Below are positions 35,108 to 43,339 of a stretch of 64,000 nt of DNA, one piece after another (the first letter of the stretch is position 1; the number at the start of each line of letters is the position of its first letter). Source of the stretch: Mycobacterium stomatepiae (GTDB lineage: Bacteria > Actinomycetota > Actinomycetes > Mycobacteriales > Mycobacteriaceae); assembly GCF_010731715.1 (NCBI RefSeq), contig NZ_AP022587.1:3534001-3598000 (forward strand). Direction: 5' to 3'. A program made the translations under genes and the position numbers. Below the pieces are notes generated by a model. The model was not told the DNA's origin. It was given only the letters and a program-made list of their open reading frames with translations, and ran no database searches.

Positions 35108-36253
35108 CTAGTCGGTCGCCTTACGTGCACTATCCGGCGTGGCGTGCATGACCGCCGTGTGGTCGCCCTCCTCTTCCAGCTTTACGGCTTCGGCCTCCGG
35201 ATCCGGCGCGAGCAGCACCTGGATCGCGTTGTTGAGGAACGCCACCGTCGGGACGGCCAGCAGGGCGCCCACGATCCCGGCGAGCACGCCGCCGGTGGAA
35301 ATCGCCAGCACCACCCCGAGCGGGTGGATCGAGACGGCGCGCCCCATCACCAGCGGCTGCAGCAGGTGCGACTCGATCTGGTTGATCACCACCAGCAGGC
35401 CGAGGGTGAGCAGCGCGTAGACGATGCCCTTGGTCAGCAGTGCTACGACCACGGCCACCAGGCCGGAGATCAGTGCACCGATCAGCGGGATGAACGCGCC
35501 GAGAAACACCAGTGACGCCAGCGGGAGCGCCAGCGGGACGCCCATAATGGCCAGGCCGGCGCCCACCCCGGCCGCGTCGGTGAAGGCAACCAGGAAGGTG
35601 GCCCGGACGTAGGCAATCAGCGACCCGTATCCGGCGCGGCCGGCTTCCATCACCCGGTCGCGCACGCCGAGCGGGACGATCTTGGCCACGTAGGCGAAGA
35701 TGTTGCGGCCGCCGTAGAGGAAGAAAATCAGGGTGAACAACACCAGCACCGCGGCCGTGAGCAGTTCGGTGAGGGTGGCCGCGGTGGACAGCGCCCCGCT
35801 GGTCAATTTCGACTGATTGTTGTGCAGCGCCTGGATCGCGGCGTTGCCCGCGTTGGTGATCTGTTCGCTGCGCAGATGCACCGGTCCTTCGATCAGCCAC
35901 CGCCGGGTGGTGACGATGCTGCGGGTGACCTGTTCGGTCAGATCTGGCAAACCGACGATGAACTGGGTGATGACGAAGGCGAGGATGCCGCCCAGCAGCG
36001 CGAATCCACCCAGTAACACCAGCGCGACGGCGCCGCCGCGGGGCAGGCCGTGCTGGTCCAGCCAGTCCACCACCGGTACCAGCAGCGCGCTGACCATCAA
36101 CGCCAGCAGCACCGGGACGACGATGACCTCGAGTTTGGCCACCACCCAGAAAAAGGCCAGCGCCGCGGCGAAGATAGCTAGCAAACGCCACGCCCAGGCG
36201 GCGGTGTTGCGGACCAGGGGCGTGACCGAGGTGTCGTCGGAGTTTGCCAGCAT
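35108..36253 (-). CDS. AI-2E/PerM-family transporter (Rv0205-like)
   Basis: A 381-residue polytopic protein with roughly eight membrane helices, beginning [34 protein letters not shown] (shown only to note its hydrophobicity is in two runs) and containing the family loops [14 protein letters not shown] and [17 protein letters not shown] near the C-terminal helices, as in AI-2E/PerM transporters. The substrate is unknown. The start [10 protein letters not shown] at 36253 is divergent from the next gene across 122 bp, and its 3' end converges with mmpL3 with 12 bp between stops. Confidence 0.88.
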   Translation of the reverse strand: MLANSDDTSVTPLVRNTAAWAWRLLAIFAAALAFFWVVAKLEVIVVPVLLALMVSALLVPVVDWLDQHGLPRGGAVALVLLGGFALLGGILAFVITQFIVGLPDLTEQVTRSIVTTRRWLIEGPVHLRSEQITNAGNAAIQALHNNQSKLTSGALSTAATLTELLTAAVLVLFTLIFFLYGGRNIFAYVAKIVPLGVRDRVMEAGRAGYGSLIAYVRATFLVAFTDAAGVGAGLAIMGVPLALPLASLVFLGAFIPLIGALISGLVAVVVALLTKGIVYALLTLGLLVVINQIESHLLQPLVMGRAVSIHPLGVVLAISTGGVLAGIVGALLAVPTVAFLNNAIQVLLAPDPEAEAVKLEEEGDHTAVMHATPDSARKATD

Positions 36254-36375
36254 CCGACCAGCCTATCGGGCGCCCCGGAGTTGGGTGGTGGCGTCAGCAC
36301 GATCCGGTTACGACGACGACACGCTCGGAGTTGCGTCTCGAGTGCCGCGCCACCTGCGCGGTTACCCTAAACCAC

Positions 36376-37596
36376 GTGCCGCACCACGCACCCATCCGCA
36401 ACCTCCGCCTGCCGGGCGGCGGCGAATTTGCCCATCGGGGCGAATCGCCGGCTGCCGCGCGGGGCGGCGAGACGTCGCGGGGCAAGTACTGGTGGGTGCG
36501 CTGGGCGGTGCTGGGCGTGGTCGGGATCGTGCTCGGCGTCGAGGTCGCGCTGGGCTGGGGTCAGCTGGCCAAGGCGTGGACGAGCCTCTTCCAGGCCAAC
36601 TGGTGGTGGTTGGCCGCGGCGGTGGCCGCCGCCGCCGCGTCGATGCACAGCTTCGCGCAGATCCAGCGCACGCTGCTCAAGTCCGCCGGGGTGCACGTCA
36701 AGCAGCTGCGCTCCGAGGCCGCCTTCTACGCCGCCAACTCGCTGAGCACCACGCTGCCCGGCGGCCCGGTGCTCTCGGCGACGTTTTTGCTTCGCCAGCA
36801 ACGCATTTGGGGTGCCTCCACGGTGGTGGCGTCCTGGCAGCTGGTGATGTCGGGTGTGCTGCAGGCGGTGGGGCTGGCGCTGCTCGGGTTGGGCGGCGCC
36901 TTCTTCCTGGGCGCCAAGAACAACCCTTTCTCGTTGTTGTTCACCCTCGGCGGCTTCATCGCCTTGTTGCTGCTCTCCCAGGCCGTGGCGTCGCGCCCGG
37001 AGCTGATCGAGGGCATCGGCACCCGCATCCTGACGCTGTTCAACTCGGCGCGCGGCAAGCCGGCCGACACGGGCCTGGCCAAGTGGCGCGAGATCCTGAT
37101 GCAGCTCGAGTCGGTCAGCCTGGGCCGTCGCGACCTGGGCGTGGCGTTCAGCTGGTCGATGTTCAACTGGATCGCCGACGTCGCCTGCCTCGCCTTCGCC
37201 GCGTACGCGGCCGGCGACCACGCCTCGATCGCCGGGCTGACGGTGGCCTACGCGGCGGCGCGCGCCGTCGGCACGATTCCGCTGATGCCCGGCGGGCTGC
37301 TGGTCGTCGAGGCGGTGCTGGTACCCGGCTTGGTGTCCAGCGGCATGTCGCTGCCCAATGCAATCTCGGCGATGCTGCTCTACCGGCTGATCAGCTGGCT
37401 GCTTATCTCCGCGATCGGCTGGGTGGTGTTCTTCTTCGTGTTCCGCACCGAGAACCCGGGCGGCTCCGACGACGACGACCCGCCGACCGATCCGCGCTTA
37501 CGGATCCAACCTCAGCTGCGGCGCTGGGACGATCCCTGCGACGACGCGCTGCAGGGTCCGCTACCGCCGCCCGAACCAGGGAAAGACCCCAGCTAG
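36376..37596 (+). CDS. Flippase-like integral membrane protein (Rv0204c-like, UPF0104/LPG synthase TM family)
   Basis: A 406-residue protein with about eight helices and the conserved family points LPGGPVLSATFLLRQQRIWGA and GTIPLMPGGLLVVEAVL, seen in lysylphosphatidylglycerol-synthase-like membrane domains. There is no cytoplasmic catalytic domain, so a lipid flippase-like role is a guess. The GTG at 36376 is chosen because the frame upstream is not supported by a ribosome site. The C-terminus is acidic then proline-rich. It overlaps the convergent haemophore gene by 4 bp. Confidence 0.87.
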   Translation: MPHHAPIRNLRLPGGGEFAHRGESPAAARGGETSRGKYWWVRWAVLGVVGIVLGVEVALGWGQLAKAWTSLFQANWWWLAAAVAAAAASMHSFAQIQRTLLKSAGVHVKQLRSEAAFYAANSLSTTLPGGPVLSATFLLRQQRIWGASTVVASWQLVMSGVLQAVGLALLGLGGAFFLGAKNNPFSLLFTLGGFIALLLLSQAVASRPELIEGIGTRILTLFNSARGKPADTGLAKWREILMQLESVSLGRRDLGVAFSWSMFNWIADVACLAFAAYAAGDHASIAGLTVAYAAARAVGTIPLMPGGLLVVEAVLVPGLVSSGMSLPNAISAMLLYRLISWLLISAIGWVVFFFVFRTENPGGSDDDDPPTDPRLRIQPQLRRWDDPCDDALQGPLPPPEPGKDPS

Positions 37597-38150
37597 CCGA
37601 CGTTGTTCTGCCGCGACGGGCCGGGCAGCGTGCCGCTGACCGCCGGTGGCGGCGGCGCGGTCGCCGCGGGCGCGAGATTGCCCAGCCCGGCGCCCACCGG
37701 GGACGCCCCGGCGGGCGGCAAGGCGGGCAGGCCGCCCGCGCCCTGCGCCTGCTGCATCAGGCCCATCGCCTGGGGGATGCTGATCGGCAGCTTGCACTGC
37801 ATCGACAGGTTGGTCAGCGGCTGCGCAACCCCGGCCATGTCGGCGGCCACCTTGGGGTTGCTCTCGAAATAGGTCTTGAGGCTGGCGGCCGACTGCGGGC
37901 CGGCCTGCTGCTGCAGCATCGCCGTCATCGTCTGGTTGGTCTCCGGATGCGAGTCCAGGTAGTCGCCCATCGACTTGGAGACCGAACCGATCGTCCGGGC
38001 GACCTCGCTGGCCGCGCACGGGTCGGTGGCGCCGGTCGCCGGCGGCTCGGCCATCAGCGCGACGGCCGCGGCCGGCACCGCGGCGGCGATCAACCCCACG
38101 ACGAGCGCGCGCCGTCCGGTCACAATGCCTGTGTTGAAGCCTGCCTTCAT
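37593..38150 (-). CDS. Secreted haem-binding protein (haemophore, Rv0203-like)
   Basis: A 185-residue exported protein. Residues 1 to about 40 form an Ala-rich signal peptide after TGRRALVVG. The mature part has SMGDYLDSHPETNQ and the paired cysteines of DPCAASE and MQCKLP. In M. tuberculosis Rv0203 the haem residues are reported as Tyr59, His63 and His89; here the first two are Tyr64 and His68, but the third position reads LKTYFESNPK, that is Tyr94 in place of His. A Pro/Ala-rich tail of about 50 residues is added at the C-terminus. It delivers haem to MmpL11/MmpL3. It is divergent from mmpL11 across 240 bp. Confidence 0.88.
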   Translation of the reverse strand: MKAGFNTGIVTGRRALVVGLIAAAVPAAAVALMAEPPATGATDPCAASEVARTIGSVSKSMGDYLDSHPETNQTMTAMLQQQAGPQSAASLKTYFESNPKVAADMAGVAQPLTNLSMQCKLPISIPQAMGLMQQAQGAGGLPALPPAGASPVGAGLGNLAPAATAPPPPAVSGTLPGPSRQNNVG

Positions 38151-38390
38151 GCCTGTACTCCATCCCCCGCGCGGCTCAGCAACATCCTGCCAGCCGGGCC
38201 GATGCCCTGCCACCTGGTGTGACCGAGATCCCGCTCGGTCACCGCTTCGCAACGACTTGGCCGCGACTTGGCTACGGAGCCGTCTGCGCAGCTCACGAAT
38301 TCGTTAAGCCGAACTAATGCACAGGCTGCTGCGGTATCGTCGCCCTCACGCGTAAGCGAGATACTCGGGGAGCCTGAAATCCAGCAGTTT

Positions 38391-41300
38391 ATGATGCGCC
38401 TCAGCCGCAGCCTGCGCAGGTACCGATGGTTGGTCTTCACAGGCTGGTTGCTGGCATTGGTGCCGGCGATCTACTTGGCGTTGACACAGTCCGGCAATCT
38501 CACCGGCGGTGGTTTCGAGGTCTCCGGTTCGCAGTCGCTGAAGGTCCACGATCAGCTCGAGGATCAGTACCACGACCTCGGCGCCTCGTCGTTGGCCCTG
38601 GTGGCCGCCCCCCGACCCGACGCCAGCTATGACGACATGAACAATGCCGTGGCACAGCTGCGCCAGATTGCCGGCGAATTCCCCGGCGTCACCGAGAAAA
38701 CCAACCCCCTGCAGCGTCCGCCGCAGCCCGACCGGCCGTATGTGCTGACCCTGCGACTCGACGCCCGCAACGCCGGCACCAGCGACATCGCCAAACAGCT
38801 GCGGCAAAAGGTGGGCGTCAAGGGCGACCAGTCCGGGCAGACCGCGAATGGCCGGGTGCGGCTCTACGTGATCGGGCAGGGCGCGCTCAGTGCGGCTGCG
38901 GCGGCGAACACCAAACACGACATCGCCAAGGCCGAACAGTGGAACCTGCCGATCATCCTGATCGTCTTGCTCGCGGTATTCGGGTCGCTGGCCGCCGCCG
39001 CCATACCGCTGACCCTCGGCGTCTGCACGGTCGTGGTGACGATGGGACTGGTCTATTTCCTGTCCGCCTACACCACGATGTCGGTGTTCGTGACCTCGAC
39101 GGTGTCGATGTTCGGCATCGCGCTGGCCGTGGACTATTCGCTTTTCATCTCGATGCGCTTCCGCGAGGAATTGCGCTCCGGGCGACAGCACCGCGAAGCG
39201 GTGGATGCGGCGATGGCGACGTCCGGGCTGGCGGTGGTGTTGTCCGGGTTGACGGTCGTCGCCTCGCTCACCGGGATCTACCTGATCAACACTCCGGCGC
39301 TGAAATCGATGGCCACCGGGGCGATCATGGCCGTCGCGGTCGCGATGCTGACGTCGACGACCTTGACGCCGGCGGCGCTGGCGACGTTCGGCCGCGCAGC
39401 CGCCAAACGATCGATGCTGCTGCACTGGTCGCGGCGACCGGAGAGCACCCAGTCCCGGTTCTGGAATCGCTGGGTCGGAGCGGTGATGCACCGGCCGTGG
39501 ATCTCGTCCATCGCGGCGGCCACGGTGCTACTGGTGATCGCGGCGCCGGCGTCGTCGATGGTGCTGGGCAACAGCCTGCTGCGCCAATTCGATTCCTCGC
39601 ACGAGATCCGGGCCGGAGTCGCCGGGGCATCCGAGGCGCTCGGGCCCGGCGCGCTCGGCCCGATCCAGGTGATGGTGAGCTTCCCTGACGGTGGTGCGTC
39701 CGCACCGGAGCACAGCCAGACGCTGGCCGCGATCCGGCAGCGGATGGCGCAGGCCCCCCACATCGCGTCGGTGACTCCGCCGCAATTTGCCGACGACAAC
39801 AGCAGCGCTTTGCTGTCCGCGGTGTTGTCGGTCGATCCCGAGGACATGGGCGCCCGGCAATCGGTCGACTGGATGCGCGCCCAGCTACCCAAGGTGCCCA
39901 GCGACGGAACCGCGCGCGTCGACGTCGGCGGGCCGACAGCGCTGATCAAGGATTTCGACGACCGGGTATCGGAGACCGAGCCGCTGGTACTGCTATTCGT
40001 CGCGGCCATCGCGTTCGTGATGCTGTTGCTGTCGATCCACTCGGTATTCCTCGCCTTCAAGGGCGTGCTGATGACGCTGCTGTCAGTCGCCGCCGCCTAC
40101 GGAAGCCTGGTGATGGTGTTCCAGTGGGGCTGGCTGAGGGATCTCGGCTTCGCCCACATCACGTCGATCGATAGCACCGTTCCCCCGCTGGTGCTGGCGA
40201 TGACGTTCGGGTTGTCGATGGACTACGAGATCTTCCTGCTCACCCGCATCCGGGAACGCTTCCTGCACACCGGGAACACCCGCGATGCCGTCGCGTACGG
40301 CGTCAGCACCAGCGCCCGCACCATCACCAGCGCCGCGCTGATCATGATCGCGGTGTTCATCGGGTTCGCGTTCGCCGGCATGCCGCTGGTCGCGGAGATC
40401 GGGGTGGCGTGCGCCGTCGCGATCGCGGTCGACGCCACCGTGGTGCGGCTGGTGTTGGTTCCGGCGCTGATGGCGATGTTCGCGCAGTGGAACTGGTGGC
40501 TGCCGGGATGGCTGCGCAAGGTTCTGCCGTCGGTCGACTTCGACCGGCCGCTGCCCGAGGTCGACCTCGGCGACGTCATCGTCATTCCCGACGACATCTC
40601 GGCGCTCACCGCGCCCAGCGCAGACCTGCGGATGGTGCTCAAGTCGGCGGCGAAGCTCAAGCACCTGGCACCCGACGCCATCACTGTCGCCGACCCGCTG
40701 GCCTTCACCGGCTGCGGTCGCAACGGCAAGGACGCCGAGGAACCGCGCGGCCAGGGCCCCGGACAGATTCCGCACCAGGTCAACATCGACGACGAGGACG
40801 CCGTCGCGATCACGCTCGGCGGTGAGAAGAACGGCAGCAACGGTCAGACCAAGGCCGCGTCCGGCGCCAAGAAGCTCGTCGACGGCCTGGCCGCACGCAA
40901 CGGCATCTCCCGGGCCATGCCGTGGGGCGAGCGGCCGGTGCATCCGGTCACCCTGTGGCGCGGCCGGTTGTCGGTTGCCATCGACGCGCTAGAGACCGGT
41001 TCTCGCCGCCACGATCGGCCGCAATACAAACGTCGCTGCCCGGTGGAAACCACCAATGTGCAATTGCCCACCGGCGATCGGCTGCAGGTCCCGACCGGTG
41101 CCGAGACGCTGCGCCTCAAGGGCTACCTGATCATGTGCCGTAACAGCAGCCGCGATTTCGCCGAATTTGCTGACATGGTGGACACATTAGACCCGGAAAC
41201 GGCTGCGGTGGTGCTCGCCGGAATGGACAGGTATTACTGTTCTCAGCCGCCCAAGCAGCAATGGATCGCCTCCGAGTTGGTCCGTCAACTCGCGGATCCG

Positions 41301-41417
41301 CATCCTTGCGATCTACCCGACGATCACCGGTCGGAACCGGACACCAGGGCAGACTGGGATGACGTCAGGCAGCGCTGCCTCTCGGTGGCCGTCGCGATGC
41401 TGGAGGAGGCGAGGTGA
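38391..41417 (+). CDS. mmpL11: Transporter MmpL11
   Basis: A 1008-residue RND/MmpL transporter similar along its length to Rv0202c. The proton-relay Asp-Tyr pairs are Asp248-Tyr249 (LAVDYSLF) and Asp611-Tyr612 (LSMDYEIF). A cytoplasmic C-terminal domain of about 300 residues follows the last helix (from VDFDRPLPEVDLGDVIVIP). In mycobacteria it exports wax esters and long-chain triacylglycerols and takes part in haem uptake. ATG 38391 is the first of two adjacent ATGs. In the 240 bp between the divergent haemophore and mmpL11 (38151-38390) I see no further gene. The stop overlaps the HTH gene start. Confidence 0.95.
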   Translation: MMRLSRSLRRYRWLVFTGWLLALVPAIYLALTQSGNLTGGGFEVSGSQSLKVHDQLEDQYHDLGASSLALVAAPRPDASYDDMNNAVAQLRQIAGEFPGVTEKTNPLQRPPQPDRPYVLTLRLDARNAGTSDIAKQLRQKVGVKGDQSGQTANGRVRLYVIGQGALSAAAAANTKHDIAKAEQWNLPIILIVLLAVFGSLAAAAIPLTLGVCTVVVTMGLVYFLSAYTTMSVFVTSTVSMFGIALAVDYSLFISMRFREELRSGRQHREAVDAAMATSGLAVVLSGLTVVASLTGIYLINTPALKSMATGAIMAVAVAMLTSTTLTPAALATFGRAAAKRSMLLHWSRRPESTQSRFWNRWVGAVMHRPWISSIAAATVLLVIAAPASSMVLGNSLLRQFDSSHEIRAGVAGASEALGPGALGPIQVMVSFPDGGASAPEHSQTLAAIRQRMAQAPHIASVTPPQFADDNSSALLSAVLSVDPEDMGARQSVDWMRAQLPKVPSDGTARVDVGGPTALIKDFDDRVSETEPLVLLFVAAIAFVMLLLSIHSVFLAFKGVLMTLLSVAAAYGSLVMVFQWGWLRDLGFAHITSIDSTVPPLVLAMTFGLSMDYEIFLLTRIRERFLHTGNTRDAVAYGVSTSARTITSAALIMIAVFIGFAFAGMPLVAEIGVACAVAIAVDATVVRLVLVPALMAMFAQWNWWLPGWLRKVLPSVDFDRPLPEVDLGDVIVIPDDISALTAPSADLRMVLKSAAKLKHLAPDAITVADPLAFTGCGRNGKDAEEPRGQGPGQIPHQVNIDDEDAVAITLGGEKNGSNGQTKAASGAKKLVDGLAARNGISRAMPWGERPVHPVTLWRGRLSVAIDALETGSRRHDRPQYKRRCPVETTNVQLPTGDRLQVPTGAETLRLKGYLIMCRNSSRDFAEFADMVDTLDPETAAVVLAGMDRYYCSQPPKQQWIASELVRQLADPHPCDLPDDHRSEPDTRADWDDVRQRCLSVAVAMLEEAR

Positions 41418-41920
41418 CGTTGGCAGCCGACCGTCGACGCGTACCGCCGCCCCCGGAGCCCGCCGCCGAAACTCGTCCAAATTTCGATCAGCCGGTCGAG
41501 TTCTGGCCGACCGCCGCGATTCGTTCGGCGCTGCAAGGCGGCGACATCGAAACCTGGAAGCGGATCGCCGCCGCGCTCAAGCGCGACCCGTTCGGCCGCA
41601 CCGCCCGTCAGGTCGAGGAAGTCCTCGAGGGCACCCGCCCTTACGGCATCTCCAAGGCGCTGTGGGAGGTGCTGGAGCGCGCCCGTATCCACCTGGAGGC
41701 CAACGAGCGCGCCGAGGTGGCCCGCCATGTGGGGCTGTTGATCGAGCGATCCGGTCTGGCCCAGCAGGAATTCGCCGCCCGCATCGGCGTAGCGCCCGAG
41801 GATCTGGCTACCTACCTCGACGGCAGTGTCAGCCCGTCGGCCTCGCTGATGATCCGGATCCGCCGGCTCTCGGACCGGTTCGTGAAGGCGAAGCCGTCGC
41901 CCGCGCCCGACCCCGAGTGA
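41414..41920 (+). CDS. HTH-domain protein coupled to mmpL11 (Rv0201c-like)
   Basis: A 168-residue protein. Residues from about 105 on look like an Xre-type helix-turn-helix: LLIERSGLAQQEFAARIG followed by VAPEDLATYLDGSVSPSASL. The first 100 residues hold no known motif. The GTG at 41414 overlaps the mmpL11 stop (GTGA), so both are made from one transcript and it may control the locus. Downstream 4 bp separate it from the convergent omamB-like gene. A DNA-binding role is inferred from the motif only. Confidence 0.85.
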   Translation: MTLAADRRRVPPPPEPAAETRPNFDQPVEFWPTAAIRSALQGGDIETWKRIAAALKRDPFGRTARQVEEVLEGTRPYGISKALWEVLERARIHLEANERAEVARHVGLLIERSGLAQQEFAARIGVAPEDLATYLDGSVSPSASLMIRIRRLSDRFVKAKPSPAPDPE

Positions 41921-41924
41921 GCCG

Positions 41925-42614
41925 TCAGCGAGCGTTGATCGGCAGCACGTCGGTCACCAGCCAGTCGCTGCCCCGCTTGACCAGTGCCACCCGCAACGCC
42001 GGTGCCGCCCGACTGGGTGGCTGACCTGGCGTGTTCTGGGTTACCCGCAGGATGACCGCCACGCTGGCCGCGTTGGGTCCGAGCGCCTCGACGCCGGCCG
42101 CCAGCGTCGAGGCCTGCGCCGTGACATTGCGCTGGGCGAGCTCGACGCTGGTCTTCTGATACTGCTGCTTGAAGGCGTCCGCCCGCTCGGGCACCATCAT
42201 CGCCGCGGCCCGGTCGATCGAGCTGCTCGGGGCGGTCGGGCTGAACGACGCCATCGCCTCGGCCATCCCGCTGGCGACCTGCGCCACGTCGTGGGAGTCC
42301 TTCTTGAAGTCGCGGTCGGTGCTCGTCCAGTGGGTGTAACCGGTCAGCACGGCGGCCGACAGCGCGGCCGTGCACAGCACGACGACGGCCAACCGCAGTC
42401 CGGGCGCTTCGTCGTCGGTGCCGACGCTGACCGAATCGCGGCGTAGCAGCCAGAAATTGACCCCCACCCCCTCGACGATCAGCACCAACAGCACCGAGCA
42501 CACCGACACCCACCACAGCGGCCAGTCGAGGATGACGCCGATCATCAGCAGCGCGCAGACCGTGGCCAACGGCGCCAGGATGTCGAAGGCCAGCAGCCGC
42601 CAGAGGTTCCTCAT
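41925..42614 (-). CDS. omamB: Orphaned Mce-associated membrane protein OmamB (Rv0200-like)
   Basis: A 229-residue protein with three or four helices near the N-terminus (FDILAPLATVCALLMIGVIL, VCSVLLVLIVEGVGVNFWLL, LAVVVLCTAALSAAVLTGY) and an extracytoplasmic C-terminal domain starting at HWTSTDRDFKKDS, the layout of Mce-associated proteins. It ends NARstop four bases from the convergent HTH gene. Its start overlaps the stop of omamA, so the two are coupled. In M. tuberculosis both stabilise Mce lipid transporters, which are not encoded in this window. Confidence 0.85.
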   Translation of the reverse strand: MRNLWRLLAFDILAPLATVCALLMIGVILDWPLWWVSVCSVLLVLIVEGVGVNFWLLRRDSVSVGTDDEAPGLRLAVVVLCTAALSAAVLTGYTHWTSTDRDFKKDSHDVAQVASGMAEAMASFSPTAPSSSIDRAAAMMVPERADAFKQQYQKTSVELAQRNVTAQASTLAAGVEALGPNAASVAVILRVTQNTPGQPPSRAAPALRVALVKRGSDWLVTDVLPINAR

Positions 42615-43261
42615 CGGATCGACTCCAGGTGCGAGATCATCAGCTTGCCGTCGACGTTGGAGACGTCCAGACGCAGGCTCCAGTGCACCGTCTGCGGCTT
42701 GGCCCCGACGTTCTCGCTGACCGACGTCGCGACCAGCATCACCGAATCCGTCCGGCTGGCGAACGGCGGCAGCTTGGTCGTGACGACTTCTCTTGGAGGC
42801 CTTGCGCCCTCCGGTTGGCTGTCCAGGTCGTGATGCACCGTTTCGATCGCCACCGACTCGATCCGCCCGCTGCTCTGCGACTGCAGTTTCTCCACCACCT
42901 GCCGGTAGGGCTGCACCGTCGCGTCGAAGTCGGTGTTCAGCTCGCCGACCGTGCCGTCGTGCAGGCGCTGCAGGCTGGCCTCGACGTTGGTGCTGTTCAT
43001 GTTGATCAGCACGCCGGTCCAGTCGGCGGCGGTCTGCATGACGCGGCTCAGGTAGGTGCGTTCGGCCGAGTCCGCGCGGTGGTCGGACCAGATGATGCCG
43101 ACGAGCACCACCGCGGCGACCGACAGCGCGCCGAGCACCGCCGAGGCGATGCCGAACGGAGAAAAAATCACCCCGTCGGGGTCGTCGGCTTCCGCCGCGC
43201 TGGCCTCGGCGTCCTGCTCGTCTACTTCGGTCGCCGGCTCGGTCTGCTCGCCGTCAGGCAT
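42611..43261 (-). CDS. omamA: Orphaned Mce-associated membrane protein OmamA (Rv0199-like)
   Basis: A 216-residue protein. A short acidic cytoplasmic N-terminus (EQTEPATEVDEQDAEASAAE) leads to one helix (GIASAVLGALSVAAVVLVGII) and a soluble extracytoplasmic domain ending in VDGKLMISHLESIR, the typical Mce-associated protein layout. In M. tuberculosis OmamA supports Mce1 and Mce4 lipid import. The ATG at 43261 is used. It is the upstream gene of the omamA-omamB pair and is divergent from zmp1 with 78 bp between. Confidence 0.87.
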   Translation of the reverse strand: MPDGEQTEPATEVDEQDAEASAAEADDPDGVIFSPFGIASAVLGALSVAAVVLVGIIWSDHRADSAERTYLSRVMQTAADWTGVLINMNSTNVEASLQRLHDGTVGELNTDFDATVQPYRQVVEKLQSQSSGRIESVAIETVHHDLDSQPEGARPPREVVTTKLPPFASRTDSVMLVATSVSENVGAKPQTVHWSLRLDVSNVDGKLMISHLESIR

Positions 43262-43339
43262 GGGCGCGAGGTTACCCGGCCCCCGTTCGAGGTTGGCGCA
43301 GCAGGCGCCCGGCACGCAGGAGATGGTAAGGATGGCAGG

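Noticed and set aside
35817..38222. 801-codon plus-strand frame
   Set aside because: It covers parts of several real genes on both strands in the wrong frame and has antisense-type composition.
38151..38390. Direct repeat CGACTTGG in the haemophore/mmpL11 gap
   Set aside because: Only two short copies are visible, insufficient to propose a regulator site.
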